A stretch of 43,231 nt of DNA, from assembly GCA_016280345.1 (NCBI GenBank), contig JAEEGN010000069.1, forward strand, positions 1 to 43,231, given 5' to 3'. Below, piece by piece: positions 34,653-42,411 of this stretch (positions within the stretch are counted from its first letter, which is position 1; every line of letters begins with the position of its first letter). The notes under the pieces are model-generated. The model had not been told where the DNA came from, did no database searches, and saw only the letters and a list, made by a program, of their open reading frames with translations. A program made the translations under genes and the position numbers. Source of the DNA: Selenomonadaceae bacterium. Its GTDB lineage: Bacteria; Bacillota; Negativicutes; Selenomonadales; Selenomonadaceae.

Positions 34653-35506
34653 GTTTCATCGCCTCCCAGGATGACGTTGTCGATGAGCCGCGTCTTCCCA
34701 ATGCGGACCGCGATGGCCAGGAGGACCGGCTGGTCAGCGGTCTCGATGGGCTGGAGCGCGGGGAAACTGTAAATGTCAACGTAGTCGATGACCGCCATTG
34801 GCTCCTTGCTGATTTCGGCCTTGACCAGAGCACAAAGGGCAGCAACGCTCTTTTGCCCGGCTTGGAAGGCGGTTTTGCCTGACTGGAGGCTCCGGGAGAG
34901 CACCAGCGCCGCCTGTTTTTCCTCCGGGGAGAGGTAGCGATTGCGTGAGCTACGGGCGAGGCCCGATTCTTCCCGTACGATGGGAACCATGATGATCTCG
35001 GTGGGGATATTGAGGTCAGCAACAAAACGCTTTACCACCACGACCTGCTGGGCGTCCTTCTGGCCAAAGAAAGCCTTGTCTGCCCGGGAGAGGTTCATCA
35101 GCTTCGTCACCACGGTGGCGACTCCACGGAAATGGCCGGGACGCTGGGCGCCGCATAGCTTCTTCGTGATGTCGCCCTCGACATTCACATAGGTGCAGTA
35201 ACCGACGGGATACATTTCCGCCGGTTCGGGATGGAACACGGCATCCACCGGCACTGTTTCCAGCTTTTGGCAGTCATCATCGAATTGGCGAGGATAGGCG
35301 TTGTAGTCTTCGTTGGGGCCGAATTGTGTCGGGTTTACGAAGACCGAGGCGACTACGATATCCGTCTGCTTCCTCGCTTCACGCATCAGCGTCAGATGGC
35401 CCTCATGGAGGGCGCCCATCGTCGGTACCAGACCGATTGTCTTGCCCTGGGCCTTGATTTCTTTCGTGTATGCCTGAAATTCCTTGACGGTGCGGAAAAT
35501 CTTCAT
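34643..35506 (-). CDS. panC: Pantothenate synthetase
   Basis: PanC joins pantoate and beta-alanine using ATP. The 287-residue protein has PTMGALHEGHL (the HIGH-type site), FFGQKDAQQVVV, and REESGLARSSRNRYLS, which corresponds to the KMSKS-like region. The ATG at 35506 follows AAAGGAG; an open frame continues upstream to 35653 but overlaps the transporter gene and has no ribosome site. It sits between the BASS transporter gene (40 bases upstream) and panD. Confidence 0.97.
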   Translation of the reverse strand: MKIFRTVKEFQAYTKEIKAQGKTIGLVPTMGALHEGHLTLMREARKQTDIVVASVFVNPTQFGPNEDYNAYPRQFDDDCQKLETVPVDAVFHPEPAEMYPVGYCTYVNVEGDITKKLCGAQRPGHFRGVATVVTKLMNLSRADKAFFGQKDAQQVVVVKRFVADLNIPTEIIMVPIVREESGLARSSRNRYLSPEEKQAALVLSRSLQSGKTAFQAGQKSVAALCALVKAEISKEPMAVIDYVDIYSFPALQPIETADQPVLLAIAVRIGKTRLIDNVILGGDETCC

Positions 35507-35546
35507 GGCGATTCGCTCTCCTTTTTGCGGAATGGCCTCTTTCGTG

Positions 35547-36509
35547 TCAGGCCGTCTTCGGTTCAATCCGGGCGGTGTCGTTGCCGCTGTCCTTGCTGTC
35601 CTTGCGGACGAAGTAGTTCGCCACGATGGAGCCGGAAATGTTGTGCCAGACACTGAATATCGCGCCCGGAATGGCGGCCGCCGGGCTGAAATAGATCACG
35701 GCCAGAGACGCCGCGAGACCGGAATTCTGCATCCCGACCTCGATGGCCAGCGCCCGGATTTTCGGCGGCGTCAGGTGGAACATCCGGCCGAAGATGTAGC
35801 CGCAGGCAAGGCCAAGGGCGTTGTGGCAGATGACGATGCCGGCAATCAGCAGACCGTGGGTCAGGAGTTTCGAGGAGGACAGCGCCACCACGCAACCCAC
35901 CAGAAGGACGATGCAGACGACTGAAATCAGGGGCAGCACCGGCAGGCATTTCTTCACTGTATTGCCAAAGAAGTGGTTCATGAGCAAGCCCAGGATTACC
36001 GGAGCCAACACCATCTGGGCGATGGAAATCATCATAGACGTCAGAGAGATGTCAATCCAGGCGCCGGCCAGCAGCCAAGTGAGGCCCGGCGTCACGATGG
36101 GGGCGAGGAGCGTCGTGGTCATGGTCATGGCCACCGACAAGGCCAAATCGCCCTTTGCGAGATAGGTGATGACGTTGGAGGCGGTGCCGCCGGGGCAGGT
36201 TCCTACGAGAACGACGCCGATGGCCAGCTCCGGCGGCAGATGGAATGCCTTCACGAGGAGCCAGGCGGCTGCCGGCATGATGGTGAACTGAGCCAGCGCG
36301 CCGAGAAAGACCTCCCAGGGCCGTTTCGCCAACAGGCGGAAATCGTCGAATTTCAATGTCATGCCCATGCCGAACATCACGATGCCCAGCATCCAGGCGA
36401 CCCACGGACCGACCCAGGTCAACGTCCAGGGCCAGATGACCGCCACTACTGATACCAGTACGACCAGCACGGCCATGTTGTCCACCATCAGGTTGCAGAA
36501 CTTTTTCAT
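35547..36509 (-). CDS. BASS-family sodium symporter, PanS-like by context
   Basis: The 320-residue integral membrane protein has nine or ten hydrophobic segments with the two BASS signatures: VGTCPGGTASNVITYLAKGD and EVGMQNSGLAASLA. Family members carry bile acids, pyruvate or, for Salmonella PanS, ketopantoate. Because it heads an operon with panC and panD, and panB/panE are not in the window, uptake of pantoate or ketopantoate is a reasonable inference. AAAGGAGG is 11 bases ahead of the ATG. Its expression is probably set by the attenuator at 36561-36612. Confidence 0.9.
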   Translation of the reverse strand: MKKFCNLMVDNMAVLVVLVSVVAVIWPWTLTWVGPWVAWMLGIVMFGMGMTLKFDDFRLLAKRPWEVFLGALAQFTIMPAAAWLLVKAFHLPPELAIGVVLVGTCPGGTASNVITYLAKGDLALSVAMTMTTTLLAPIVTPGLTWLLAGAWIDISLTSMMISIAQMVLAPVILGLLMNHFFGNTVKKCLPVLPLISVVCIVLLVGCVVALSSSKLLTHGLLIAGIVICHNALGLACGYIFGRMFHLTPPKIRALAIEVGMQNSGLAASLAVIYFSPAAAIPGAIFSVWHNISGSIVANYFVRKDSKDSGNDTARIEPKTA

Positions 36510-36560
36510 TGATCGCGCCCTCCTTTTTTGCTTACGCAGAGAAAGAAATACGGGGGAGCA

Positions 36561-36612
36561 TAAAAAACGCCCTCCGGCCGTGACCGGAAGGCGTAAAAGT
36601 ACGCTTTCCTTC
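36561..36612 (-). promoter_or_regulatory. Attenuator in the leader of the panS-like/panC/panD operon
   Basis: On the minus strand a terminator hairpin CGCCTTCCGG/CCGGAGGGCG (36568-36593, one mismatch) is followed by six T. Just upstream, GAAGGAAAGCGTA can pair with TACGCCTTC (36587-36612) and so takes up the first arm of the terminator. The two structures exclude each other, the standard arrangement of a riboswitch or other attenuator. The leader between the promoter and this point (about 36613-36703) can form further hairpins (ACGG...CCGT, AAACG...CGTTT) and may be the sensing part. I do not recognise the class; the published pan RNA motif, known ahead of pan genes, is one possibility. Confidence 0.7.
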
Positions 36613-36709
36613 TGTCTCGGTCAGAACGATCCAAGCAGTTAAACGTATGAGGATATCGGGGCGTTTGGTGAGTACGGCTCCAAAGGATACCGTCTCTGCT
36701 CCGTGCAAT

Positions 36710-36738
36710 AGGATAGCATAGGGACGGGGAAAAAGCAA
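36710..36738 (-). promoter_or_regulatory. Promoter of the panS-like/panC/panD operon
   Basis: Minus strand TTGCTT (36733-36738), 17 bases, then TATCCT (36710-36715) preceded by TGC. It gives a leader of about 190 bases before the transporter ATG and lies 22 bases after the nitroreductase stop. Confidence 0.65.
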
Positions 36739-36760
36739 TGAAAAAAATGCGATTTAATGA

Positions 36761-37258
36761 TTATTTAATCCAATGGACGCGCATTTCGTCATAGCGGTCT
36801 TCCCAATCCTTGCGCTTGGCCGGGTAGCCGAAGGGAACGATGGTGAAAGGATCAAGGGTATCTGGCATCGATACCGCCGCCCGGACCTTTGCCATGTTGG
36901 CGATGACGGGAGCGACGCCGATCATCACTGCGCCCAGTCCCAATGCTTCGATTTCCAGAAGGATGTTCTCCGTGGCAATCGCGAGGTCAATGTCCCGGAA
37001 TTCGGGGGCGTTCAGTCCCGCCTTGCGTGCTGCCAGCACCAAGGCCTGGGGCGTATTCTTCACACACATACTGTAGGGTGTCGCCTCCGAGAGAGCAAGC
37101 AGCGTTTCATGGTTGGTGACGACATAGAACTCCCAGGGCTGCTGGTTCTTTGCCGAAGGGGCTGCCATCGCTGCCCGCAGGATTTTCTCGATTATCTCCG
37201 GCGCAACGGGCCGGTCCTCGAATTTCCGCACGCTGACACGGGAAAAGATGGCTTCCAT
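36761..37258 (-). CDS. Nitroreductase-family flavoprotein
   Basis: The 165-residue protein is a small FMN-dependent nitroreductase: FSRVSVRKFEDRPV at the start (FMN phosphate arginines), AAMAAPSAKNQQPWEF, and the helix AIATENILLEIEALGLGAVMIG. Natural substrates of this family are often unknown. AAAGGAGG precedes the ATG by 8 bases. It follows the DUF6765-type gene by 27 bases on the same strand and is probably in the same transcript. Confidence 0.93.
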   Translation of the reverse strand: MEAIFSRVSVRKFEDRPVAPEIIEKILRAAMAAPSAKNQQPWEFYVVTNHETLLALSEATPYSMCVKNTPQALVLAARKAGLNAPEFRDIDLAIATENILLEIEALGLGAVMIGVAPVIANMAKVRAAVSMPDTLDPFTIVPFGYPAKRKDWEDRYDEMRVHWIK

Positions 37259-37285
37259 GATGATTCCTCCTTTGGAAAGACGCGC

Positions 37286-38290
37286 TCAATAGATGGGATC
37301 GCTCTGCAGCACGAAGATGCTGTGTGCTTCCAGCTCACTGCGGACCCAATTGAAATGGTCGTTGATTTCGTCGTAAAACTGGTGACGAAAATCAACGTCG
37401 CTGAAGATGAAGGGAATGCTGTATTCCACGGATTCGTCGCCTTCGTCAAAGTCTTCGAAATCAAAGTGGTTTTCATGGATGCGGTCAATCCAGGCACAGT
37501 AACGGACCTGAATGTCATCGGACTGGATGCCCTTGAAGCAGTCCAGGAGGATTTCTCGCTGCCTGTCGGAGAGGCCAGTCACTTCTTCGCCGCTCACCGC
37601 CTGGAGAAGGCGGAAAATCTCTTCGGAAGCCTCCAGAAATTCGTCCCAGTTCTTGCGGCCGCTGGTGAAGCGTTCACCGCTTTTCCACCAGAGGTAGGGC
37701 ATATCCGGACAATGCACGGCCGCAACATGGCCCAGTGGCATTATGTTATCGGGAATCTTTCCCACCAGGGCAGAGGTCACGGCATCCACGACTTTTTCGG
37801 CAAAGGAGCCTTGGGTTGTGAAGATGAGGTTTTGCACTTTGTTGAGGATGTTGTTGATGCCGGCAAACTCCTGATGGGCCCAGGTATCGGCAAGGACATG
37901 AAGGCCTACGCCCAGTCGGAAGGGGAAATTCGTGTCGTCCAGCGAGGTATCGAGCAGGCGGTCTGTAAGTTTTTGGGAGAGTTCGCTGTGCTTCTTGCAA
38001 ACGAGCCGGTCCTCCTCGGTCTCGCCTTCCAGTCCCGGCAGGAAGTGGAACGGGATCCAGATCTCGCAGTTACCTTTGCCGGTCACGTTGCCCCAGATGT
38101 TCTGGCAGGAATAGCGCACGTGCACGCCAGCGGCGATGTTCTTTTTTTCCTCTTCGTCGGAAAATGGCGTGGTGTCGAAATTGTCATCGACGAGCTGGGA
38201 ACTGGTGGCGATGAGATGGGCGTTTTCGCTTCCGAATTTGGCCCAACGCGACAAGACGTAAATCGTCCCGAAATGATAATCAAGATCCAT
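37286..38290 (-). CDS. DUF6765-type protein, related to zinc-dependent phospholipase C fold
   Basis: The 334-residue product opens with MDLDYHFGTIYVLSRWAKFGSENA, which I recognise as the DUF6765 start, and has GVGLHVLADTWAHQEFAG near residue 128-145. The HxxxDxxxH spacing in that motif is that of a metal site in bacterial phospholipase C-like proteins (H, D and H one helical turn apart). No signal peptide, so it is probably cytoplasmic. GAGGTG precedes the ATG by 8 bases. Substrate and role are unknown. Confidence 0.8.
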   Translation of the reverse strand: MDLDYHFGTIYVLSRWAKFGSENAHLIATSSQLVDDNFDTTPFSDEEEKKNIAAGVHVRYSCQNIWGNVTGKGNCEIWIPFHFLPGLEGETEEDRLVCKKHSELSQKLTDRLLDTSLDDTNFPFRLGVGLHVLADTWAHQEFAGINNILNKVQNLIFTTQGSFAEKVVDAVTSALVGKIPDNIMPLGHVAAVHCPDMPYLWWKSGERFTSGRKNWDEFLEASEEIFRLLQAVSGEEVTGLSDRQREILLDCFKGIQSDDIQVRYCAWIDRIHENHFDFEDFDEGDESVEYSIPFIFSDVDFRHQFYDEINDHFNWVRSELEAHSIFVLQSDPIY

Positions 38291-38373
38291 AACTACACCT
38301 CATATCCGGCCGGGAAGTCCCGGTTGCTTGACGTTTTTTCTCTGGTGGCGATAGGGTTCTGCTTCTTCTTTTC

Positions 38374-38382
38374 ATTATAGCA
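38374..38382 (-). promoter_or_regulatory. Extended -10 promoter of the DUF6765-type gene
   Basis: Minus strand TGCTATAAT (TATAAT at 38374-38379), 84 bases ahead of the ATG at 38290, identical to the -10 at 27989. No clear -35. Confidence 0.55.
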
Positions 38383-38470
38383 CATTCCTCCGTTGGGAAA
38401 AAACTGTCCCGGGAAAAAATGTCGGGGGAAGTGCAGGCGTTTCGTTCTTGTCATCATCGTGACCCCCGCG

Positions 38471-39202
38471 TCACAGATTTTTGAAGACCTCGGAATTGGC
38501 GGACAGTTCCGCCAGGACGCCGCGGTACTCTTCTCGTTTTTCCCGGGCCCGGGCAAGCCGTTTCTCTACCCGGCCGATGTCCGGGCCGGTATCCCGCTCC
38601 GTCAAGTGTTCGACCGATTGCAGCAGCTTTAGTTTCTTCTCCATGGCAGTGATAACAAGCTCTTCCTGTTTGATCTTGAGCGTCGATTTTTGGAATAGCG
38701 CCTCGTAGTTGGAAAGTTGTTTCATCTGGAACTGTTGATCCACGGCGGCCATCTGGGCACTGAGACGGGCGGCGCTGTTGGCGAGGGCCTGCTCAACGGC
38801 ACAGAGCTGGCGGCTGAGACGCTGGCGCTCCTTTTTCTGCTGGGGATTGTCAGCGCTGTTAACGGGCGTTTTCTCGATTGCCAGCGCGGCGGAGTTTTCT
38901 TCGTCCTGATCCTTGGAGATGGTCGATTCGTCCACGACCAGGATGACGCCGTTACCGGAGGGATTTACCGCCGGGCCTTTTTCCTTCTCGGGGGTGGAAG
39001 CTGGCTCGGAAACCGCCGTGGCTTCAGGATTTTCCTCCTGGGATAACGTAACCCAGCAACCAGCCGCTGTCACGGAGACCAGAAGGACGGCGGCGCCAAA
39101 GAGCGCTGCCCGATGCATTGTCTGCTCCGCCAGGATGCCCAAGACGACACAGGCAATCACCAGGACGGTAACCAGGAAAATGATGCCGAACACGATTCCC
39201 AT
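38471..39202 (-). CDS. Membrane-anchored coiled-coil protein, unknown
   Basis: The 243-residue product has two N-terminal hydrophobic segments (about 1-25 and 32-53), a Pro/Glu/Ser-rich linker (55-115), and a long helical region (about 125-240) with heptad-like spacing (LSRQLCAVEQALANSAARLSA and onward). I recognise no family. The ATG at 39202 follows AGGGGG by 7 bases; open sequence continues upstream through the divergent tmcAL gene but has no ribosome site. It may stiffen or tether something at the inner membrane; that is a guess. Confidence 0.75.
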   Translation of the reverse strand: MGIVFGIIFLVTVLVIACVVLGILAEQTMHRAALFGAAVLLVSVTAAGCWVTLSQEENPEATAVSEPASTPEKEKGPAVNPSGNGVILVVDESTISKDQDEENSAALAIEKTPVNSADNPQQKKERQRLSRQLCAVEQALANSAARLSAQMAAVDQQFQMKQLSNYEALFQKSTLKIKQEELVITAMEKKLKLLQSVEHLTERDTGPDIGRVEKRLARAREKREEYRGVLAELSANSEVFKNL

Positions 39203-39234
39203 GAAAATCCCCCTATTTTTCCGGCCAAAATGCC

Positions 39235-39263
39235 TTTTCATGACCGTCGATTTCTGATATACT
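39235..39263 (+). promoter_or_regulatory. Promoter of tmcAL
   Basis: TTTTCA (39235-39240) and TATACT (39258-39263) are spaced by 17 bases and the -10 is preceded by TGA (extended). The leader from about 39270 to the ATG is about 115 bases. Confidence 0.6.
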
Positions 39264-39269
39264 CGCGAG

Positions 39270-39370
39270 CAGGGAGAACTGCCGAATGGTAGGTTTACTC
39301 CCCGGCAGACGCGGGAATCCCTGGATCCCGCTGAGAACAAGCGCGGTGCTTCTTTTTTGCCGCGCGGCCG
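39270..39370 (+). promoter_or_regulatory. Structured leader of tmcAL
   Basis: Two helices exclude each other: GGGAG (39272-39276) with CTCCC (39298-39302), and CTGCCG (39279-39284) with CGGCAG (39303-39308). They cannot form a normal pseudoknot, as no bases remain to cross the first helix. Then come GCGGGA/TCCCGC (39311-39331), a weak AAGCG/TGCTT stem followed by CTTTTTT, and an alternative GCGCGG/CCGCGC stem (39341-39365) that absorbs the T run and ends 5 bases before the ribosome site. No known riboswitch class is recognised. Confidence 0.4.
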
Positions 39371-39385
39371 AAAGGAGACCCTGTC

Positions 39386-40630
39386 ATGGCTGTCTTCGGA
39401 ATCATCGCCGAATACAACCCGTTCCATAACGGTCATCGCCTTCAGTTGGCAATGCTCCGGGCGTTGGATCCAGAGGCCCGTTTTATTGCCGTCATGAGCG
39501 GCGGCTACACGCAGCGCGGCGAGGCGGCAATCCTCGATAAGTGGAAGCGGGCGCGTCGGGCGGTGGAGAATGGTCTCGACCTGGTGATTGAACTTCCCTT
39601 CGCCTTTGCCGGGCGCAGCGCCCAGTTTTTCACTACCGGCGGCGTCCGGCTGCTGGACCGGCTGGGTGTCGTCGATTCGCTGGCGTTTGGCAGTGAACTT
39701 GCAGACCTGGGTGCGTTGCAGGAGATGGCGGAGCGGAGTTTTTCGCCCATAGCGGCGGCAGAGCGGCGACGGATAATGCGGGCAGGTTGCTCCTACGCTG
39801 CGGCCCAGGCCGTCGCCATGGCCGGCGGGGAGGAGGAGAGGGCAGAAGCACTTCGGCAACCGAATACGATCTTGGCTGTTGAGTATCTGAGAGCACTCCG
39901 GCTCTATGCGTCGCATATCGTGCCGCTGGCGCTGCCCCGGGTGCAGGCGGCTCATCACGAGGCCGACATTCACGGAGAAATCGCCAGCGCTGCTGCCATC
40001 CGGCAGGAACTGTACCAGAGCCGGCCGGATTGGGGAAAAATTGGGGCTGCGGTTCCCGCCGGAACGCTGGCAGACCTGCGCCAACAAAAAAAAGCCGGCC
40101 TGCCGGACATGGAGCAACTATCCCGGACGGTTCTGGTTCTTTTACTTCCGGGTAGCGCAGCTTCGCTGCGGGAAATCTACGGGATGAGCGAGGGGCTGGA
40201 GCACCGGTTTCTCGCCGCCGCCGAGCGCAGCGATTCGCTCCAAAAGCTTATGGAGGCTGTCCGATGCAAGCGGTATCCGGCGTCCCGTATCCGCCGCACG
40301 GTTCTCTGTCTCCTTTTGGACCTTTCCCGCGACGTTATGCGACGTTTTGATGAAGCCGGGCCGCTTTACGCCCGCGTCCTGGCCTTCAATGACCGGGGCC
40401 GGGGGCTGCTGAGGGAAATCCGGGCGAAAGGGGAGATCCCTCTCGTTACCCGGCTGCGGGATTGCCTTGAGGCCCGTCAGCTTCGAGAAGGGACGCTTTC
40501 CCTGGCGCAGGAAATGCTGGCCCTTGATATTCGTGCCACCGGCCTCTGGTCGCTCACGTTGCCATCCCCGGCAAGACGAACCCTGGATTACATAATCTCG
40601 CCGGTCTATGTGCCCGGTGGCGACGATTAG
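39386..40630 (+). CDS. tmcAL: tRNA(Met) cytidine acetate ligase
   Basis: TmcAL (formerly YlbM) makes N4-acetylcytidine at the wobble base of elongator tRNA-Met from acetate and ATP. The 414-residue length and motifs fit: GIIAEYNPFHNGH, the HxGH nucleotidyltransferase motif, VMSGGYTQRGEAAILDKW, and VIELPFAFAGRSAQFF. GAAAGGAG precedes the ATG by 8 bases. The gene is monocistronic, with a leader upstream and hairpins downstream. Confidence 0.95.
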   Translation: MAVFGIIAEYNPFHNGHRLQLAMLRALDPEARFIAVMSGGYTQRGEAAILDKWKRARRAVENGLDLVIELPFAFAGRSAQFFTTGGVRLLDRLGVVDSLAFGSELADLGALQEMAERSFSPIAAAERRRIMRAGCSYAAAQAVAMAGGEEERAEALRQPNTILAVEYLRALRLYASHIVPLALPRVQAAHHEADIHGEIASAAAIRQELYQSRPDWGKIGAAVPAGTLADLRQQKKAGLPDMEQLSRTVLVLLLPGSAASLREIYGMSEGLEHRFLAAAERSDSLQKLMEAVRCKRYPASRIRRTVLCLLLDLSRDVMRRFDEAGPLYARVLAFNDRGRGLLREIRAKGEIPLVTRLRDCLEARQLREGTLSLAQEMLALDIRATGLWSLTLPSPARRTLDYIISPVYVPGGDD

Positions 40631-40677
40631 TCGCTTTGATATTCCAAAGCGTATAATTTATTGATTTTAGGATACGA

Positions 40678-40735
40678 AAGGAAGTTCATTTTCACCCATT
40701 ACAAGCGTAAGTGCCGGCGGGAGATGAACTTCCTT
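40678..40735. terminator. Terminator pair after tmcAL
   Basis: A 12-base stem AAGGAAGTTCAT/ATGAACTTCCTT (40678-40689 with 40724-40735) has a 34-base loop and is followed by CTTGCCTTTT; by symmetry it can also serve the minus-strand gene at 40776. A smaller hairpin CGCTTTG/CAAAGCG at 40632-40651 follows the tmcAL stop directly and runs into TATAATTT. Confidence 0.6.
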
Positions 40736-40775
40736 CTTGCCTTTTCAGCGCTGTCATCAAGCAGATTGAGAACTG

Positions 40776-41132
40776 CTAGAGGGCAAAGAACTGGAAGAAC
40801 AGCCAGGCCAGAACGCCAATGACCACCAGCACCAGGACTGCCGGCAGGGCAATAAAGAAGAGGAACGCCAGGACGGCAATTAAACTCACCATGAGGATTG
40901 CCTTTGATTGCCAGGAACTTGTCCCCGGCGCGGCGGTGTACCGTACCCGGCGCCAGGTACCGCTGCGTTCAAAGCGAACGTCGCTTTCTTCCTCCGGTTC
41001 TCCCTCTTCAATGGTCACGCCCTGATAGCCCAGCCGTTCTTCCCGGCTCATGACGCGCACCTTTTCCGTCGCATCGCAGACCGGGCAACGCCCGTCGTCG
41101 GAAAGCTCCGATCCGCATCTTTCGCAAACCAT
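40776..41132 (-). CDS. Zinc-ribbon membrane protein, unknown
   Basis: The 118-residue product starts with a two-CxxC zinc ribbon (CERCGSELSDDGRCPVC, 3-19), continues with an acidic stretch (GEPEEESDVRFE) and ends in a long hydrophobic region (about 78-115) that could span the membrane twice. The zinc ribbon would face the cytoplasm. The ATG at 41132 with AGGAGG is preferred over a longer frame from 41219. Function is unknown. Confidence 0.75.
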   Translation of the reverse strand: MVCERCGSELSDDGRCPVCDATEKVRVMSREERLGYQGVTIEEGEPEEESDVRFERSGTWRRVRYTAAPGTSSWQSKAILMVSLIAVLAFLFFIALPAVLVLVVIGVLAWLFFQFFAL

Positions 41133-41240
41133 ATCGCAATCCTCCTGTAGCTGTTCGTTGTTACGTTGGAAACAGGGTATCAACCGATTGTGGAAAGCAT
41201 CTGTAATCGGTGGCGGCATCGCCTAAGAGAGGATGAAGAG

Positions 41241-42356
41241 TCAATCCATCTCGGCTCGGGCCGTCGCCAGTGCCTCGGCGATGACTTTGTCCATATCATA
41301 GTACCGATAGGCGCCGAGACGGCCGCCAAACAGCACGTCGGATTCGGTTCGGGCGAGGTCAGCGTATTTCTCGTAAAGTGTCTGGTTCCTGGCGTCGTTG
41401 ACCGGGTAGTAAGCCTCGTTGCCGCGCTTCCAGGCGTCCGGGTACTCGCGGGTAATCCAGGTGACAGGGGCGTCGAGCAGTTCCGGCGCGTGGACGGCGA
41501 AATGCTTATGCTCGATGATGCGGGTGTAAGGGGTTTCGCGATCGGTGAAATTCATGACGGCGACGCCCTGATGGTTCTTTTCCTCCAGTCGTTCCGTCTC
41601 AAAGCGGAGTCCCCGGTACTCAAGCTCGCCGAAACGGTAATCGAAGTATTCGTCGATAGCACCTGTATAGACGATTTTTCTCGCTCGCGTTGCCAGCTCT
41701 GCCCGGTCTTTCAGAAAATCGGTCCCGAGGCGCACCTCGGTTCCGTCCAACAGTTTCTCAATCAAGCGGTTGTAACCCTCTTCCGGGATTCCCTGCCAAC
41801 GGTCGCTGAAGTAGTTGTTGTCGTAGGTATAGCGTACCGGCAGACGGCGGATGATAAAGGCGGGCAACTCGGTGCAGGAACGGCCCCATTGCTTTTCCGT
41901 GTAACCTTTGATGAGTTTCTCGTAGATGTCCGTACCGACAAGGGAAATGGCCTGTTCTTCGAGGTTTTGGGGCTCATTGGTAATTGCCTGACGCTGACTG
42001 CCAATCCTTGCCGCTGCTTCCGTCGGCGTAACCACTCCCCATATCTGGTGGAAAGTGTTCATGTTGAAAGGAAGATTGTAAAGCTCGCCGCGGTAGTTCG
42101 CAACCGGGCTGTTGATGAAATGGTTGAAGGACGCGAAGCGGTTCACATAGTGCCAGACCTCCGGCATGCTCGTGTGGAAGATATGGGCGCCGTAAGAATG
42201 GATGGAGATCGCGTCACGTTCCTCGCAGGCAATATTGCCGCCGGGACGGGAACGCCGCTCGACCACCAGGCAGCGCCGCCCTCTGGCGTTCGCTTCCTGG
42301 GCAAAGACCGCGCCGTAAAGTCCGGCGCCAACAATCAGATAATCATAGTCTGCCAC
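41241..42356 (-). CDS. glf: UDP-galactopyranose mutase
   Basis: Glf is the FAD enzyme that turns UDP-galactopyranose into UDP-galactofuranose, a donor for O-antigen, capsule or other surface glycans. The 371-residue protein has the FAD fold start DYLIVGAGLYGAVFAQEA, RPGGNIACE, YGAHIFHTS, and the later QGVAVMNFTDRETPYTR region. The start is taken as GTG at 42356, 10 bases after AGGAG. It follows the radical SAM gene by 55 bases on the same strand. Its presence suggests galactofuranose in this organism's surface sugars. Confidence 0.95.
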   Translation of the reverse strand: MADYDYLIVGAGLYGAVFAQEANARGRRCLVVERRSRPGGNIACEERDAISIHSYGAHIFHTSMPEVWHYVNRFASFNHFINSPVANYRGELYNLPFNMNTFHQIWGVVTPTEAAARIGSQRQAITNEPQNLEEQAISLVGTDIYEKLIKGYTEKQWGRSCTELPAFIIRRLPVRYTYDNNYFSDRWQGIPEEGYNRLIEKLLDGTEVRLGTDFLKDRAELATRARKIVYTGAIDEYFDYRFGELEYRGLRFETERLEEKNHQGVAVMNFTDRETPYTRIIEHKHFAVHAPELLDAPVTWITREYPDAWKRGNEAYYPVNDARNQTLYEKYADLARTESDVLFGGRLGAYRYYDMDKVIAEALATARAEMD

Positions 42357-42411
42357 TTTATTCACACTCCTGTTTGCAGAAGCAGAATGGCCGACCCGGC
42401 GGGCCGGTTTC

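Noticed and set aside
36532..36738. Leader peptide frame of 68 codons ahead of the panS-like gene
   Set aside because: No ribosome site and no run of regulatory codons; the frame crosses the terminator hairpin.
36773..38380. Open plus-strand frame of 535 codons across the nitroreductase and DUF6765-type genes
   Set aside because: It runs opposite two genes with motifs, ribosome sites and a promoter; no start signal of its own.
39272..39308. H-type pseudoknot in the tmcAL leader
   Set aside because: The third loop would have no bases to cross a 5-pair helix, so the two helices are more likely alternatives.
39203..40117. Upstream extension of the coiled-coil gene through tmcAL
   Set aside because: It lies antisense to a recognised gene, and AGGGGG is well placed only for the ATG at 39202.
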